Shown in pieces: positions 63,626-64,000 of a stretch of DNA of 64,000 nt (positions are counted from its first letter, which is position 1; each line of letters begins with the position of its first letter). The DNA lies in NCBI RefSeq assembly GCF_002234915.1, contig NZ_NEWD01000006.1:1-64000 (forward strand), written 5' to 3'. The notes under the pieces are model-generated. The model saw only the letters and a program-made list of their open reading frames with translations, searched no databases and was not told where the DNA came from. Origin of the DNA: Bifidobacterium vansinderenii (GTDB lineage: Bacteria > Actinomycetota > Actinomycetes > Actinomycetales > Bifidobacteriaceae). The translations under genes and the position numbers were made by a program.

Positions 63626-64000
63626 GCCGTAATACCTCCGTCGTCGTTCACGTCGGATTCCACGGACCGGGATGCCCCACCACGCAGCGACCCGTGCAGG
63701 GCCTCGTGGATGCGGGACTGCGGTATCACGCCCTCACGGAGGATGGCGATGCCGTCGCGCCCGTGCGGATCCGACGCCACCACTGTACTCGAGAGTGGTC
63801 CCGGCGTGGGACCGCCGTCAAGATACAGGGCGATCGCATCACCGAGATCGTCGGCCGCCTGCTGCGCGGTCTGCGCGGAATCACGGCCGGACAGGTTGGC
63901 GCTGGATGCGGCGAGCGGCCCGGTTGCTGCGAGAATGCGCAGGGTGTCGGCCGAATCCGGCACGCGAATGCCCTGCGTGCGAGACGGATGCGCATGCGGG
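63622..64000 (-). CDS. Threonylcarbamoyl-AMP synthase, 5' part outside window
   Basis: The C-terminal 125 residues of a Sua5/YciO/YrdC protein, which makes threonylcarbamoyl-AMP for the t6A base of tRNAs. Visible family text: GIRVPDSADTLRIL, GPLAASSANLSG, then ALYLDGGPTPGPLSSTVV. It stays open to the window edge, so the start lies outside. The stop overlaps the transferase start by 4 bases. Confidence 0.9.
   Translation of the reverse strand, partial: PHAHPSRTQGIRVPDSADTLRILAATGPLAASSANLSGRDSAQTAQQAADDLGDAIALYLDGGPTPGPLSSTVVASDPHGRDGIAILREGVIPQSRIHEALHGSLRGGASRSVESDVNDDGGITA

Overview
The window looks like chromosomal DNA from a high-GC Gram-positive bacterium, most probably a Bifidobacterium or close relative. 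The reasons are the GC-rich codon use, a Bifidobacterium-type alpha-glucosidase/MFS/LacI locus, two related sugar MFS permeases, a Sua5 - TagO/WecA - AtpI-like gene order, strong AGGAGG-type ribosome sites mixed with apparently leaderless genes, and clusters of short hairpin repeats between genes. The genus is an inference from gene content, since there is no rRNA in the window.

Layout. (1) 1-14.4 kb is mostly metabolic: an AEC-type permease, a uroporphyrinogen-decarboxylase-fold protein, a TPP-riboswitch-controlled tenA, an AT-rich orphan membrane protein, a DUF985 cupin, an alpha-xyloside locus (MFS permease, LacI regulator, YicI-like GH31 enzyme), a zinc dehydrogenase and an SDR. Three copies of a double-hairpin repeat sit at gene ends here. 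(2) 14.7-34.6 kb is an accessory, defence-like region. It holds a frameshifted DUF262/DUF1524 (GmrSD-like) gene, a coiled-coil membrane protein, a three-gene restriction-modification operon whose middle gene is cut by a run of seven G, AT-rich orphan genes, three related proteins (two with SWIM zinc fingers), a MazG-NADAR fusion, a nitrilase-type amidase and a Ser/Thr kinase. (3) 35.8-51.6 kb is the most striking part. It encodes a 4-hydroxyproline dehydratase (HypD) with its radical-SAM activase, proline racemase (PrdF), D-proline reductase (PrdA, PrdB), its electron donor PrdC, a small prd-associated protein, a TetR regulator and a four-gene amino-acid ABC importer. (4) 52-64 kb is ordinary: oligoribonuclease, alpha-glucoside locus, secreted arylsulfotransferase-like protein, IMP dehydrogenase and a cell-wall/tRNA-modification operon that runs off the end.

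How the genes work together. The 35.8-51.6 kb genes make an almost complete reductive Stickland route. trans-4-Hydroxy-L-proline is dehydrated by HypD to pyrroline-5-carboxylate. This is reduced to L-proline by a P5C reductase that is not in the window. PrdF makes D-proline, and PrdAB with PrdC reduces it to 5-aminovalerate, disposing of NADH. The adjacent ABC importer probably supplies proline or hydroxyproline. A shared 14-bp palindrome lies upstream of both prdC and the importer. The Prd proteins appear adapted to life without selenium: cysteines stand where clostridial PrdB and PrdC carry selenocysteine, and PrdA has Ala-Cys rather than Thr-Cys at its self-processing site. Such a pathway would be unexpected in a saccharolytic, bifid-shunt organism.

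Two other groups merit attention. One is the SWIM-protein trio with the MazG-NADAR fusion. The other is a pair of long hairpin elements (33.25-33.50 kb and 40.14-40.33 kb) with the same architecture but different repeated motifs.
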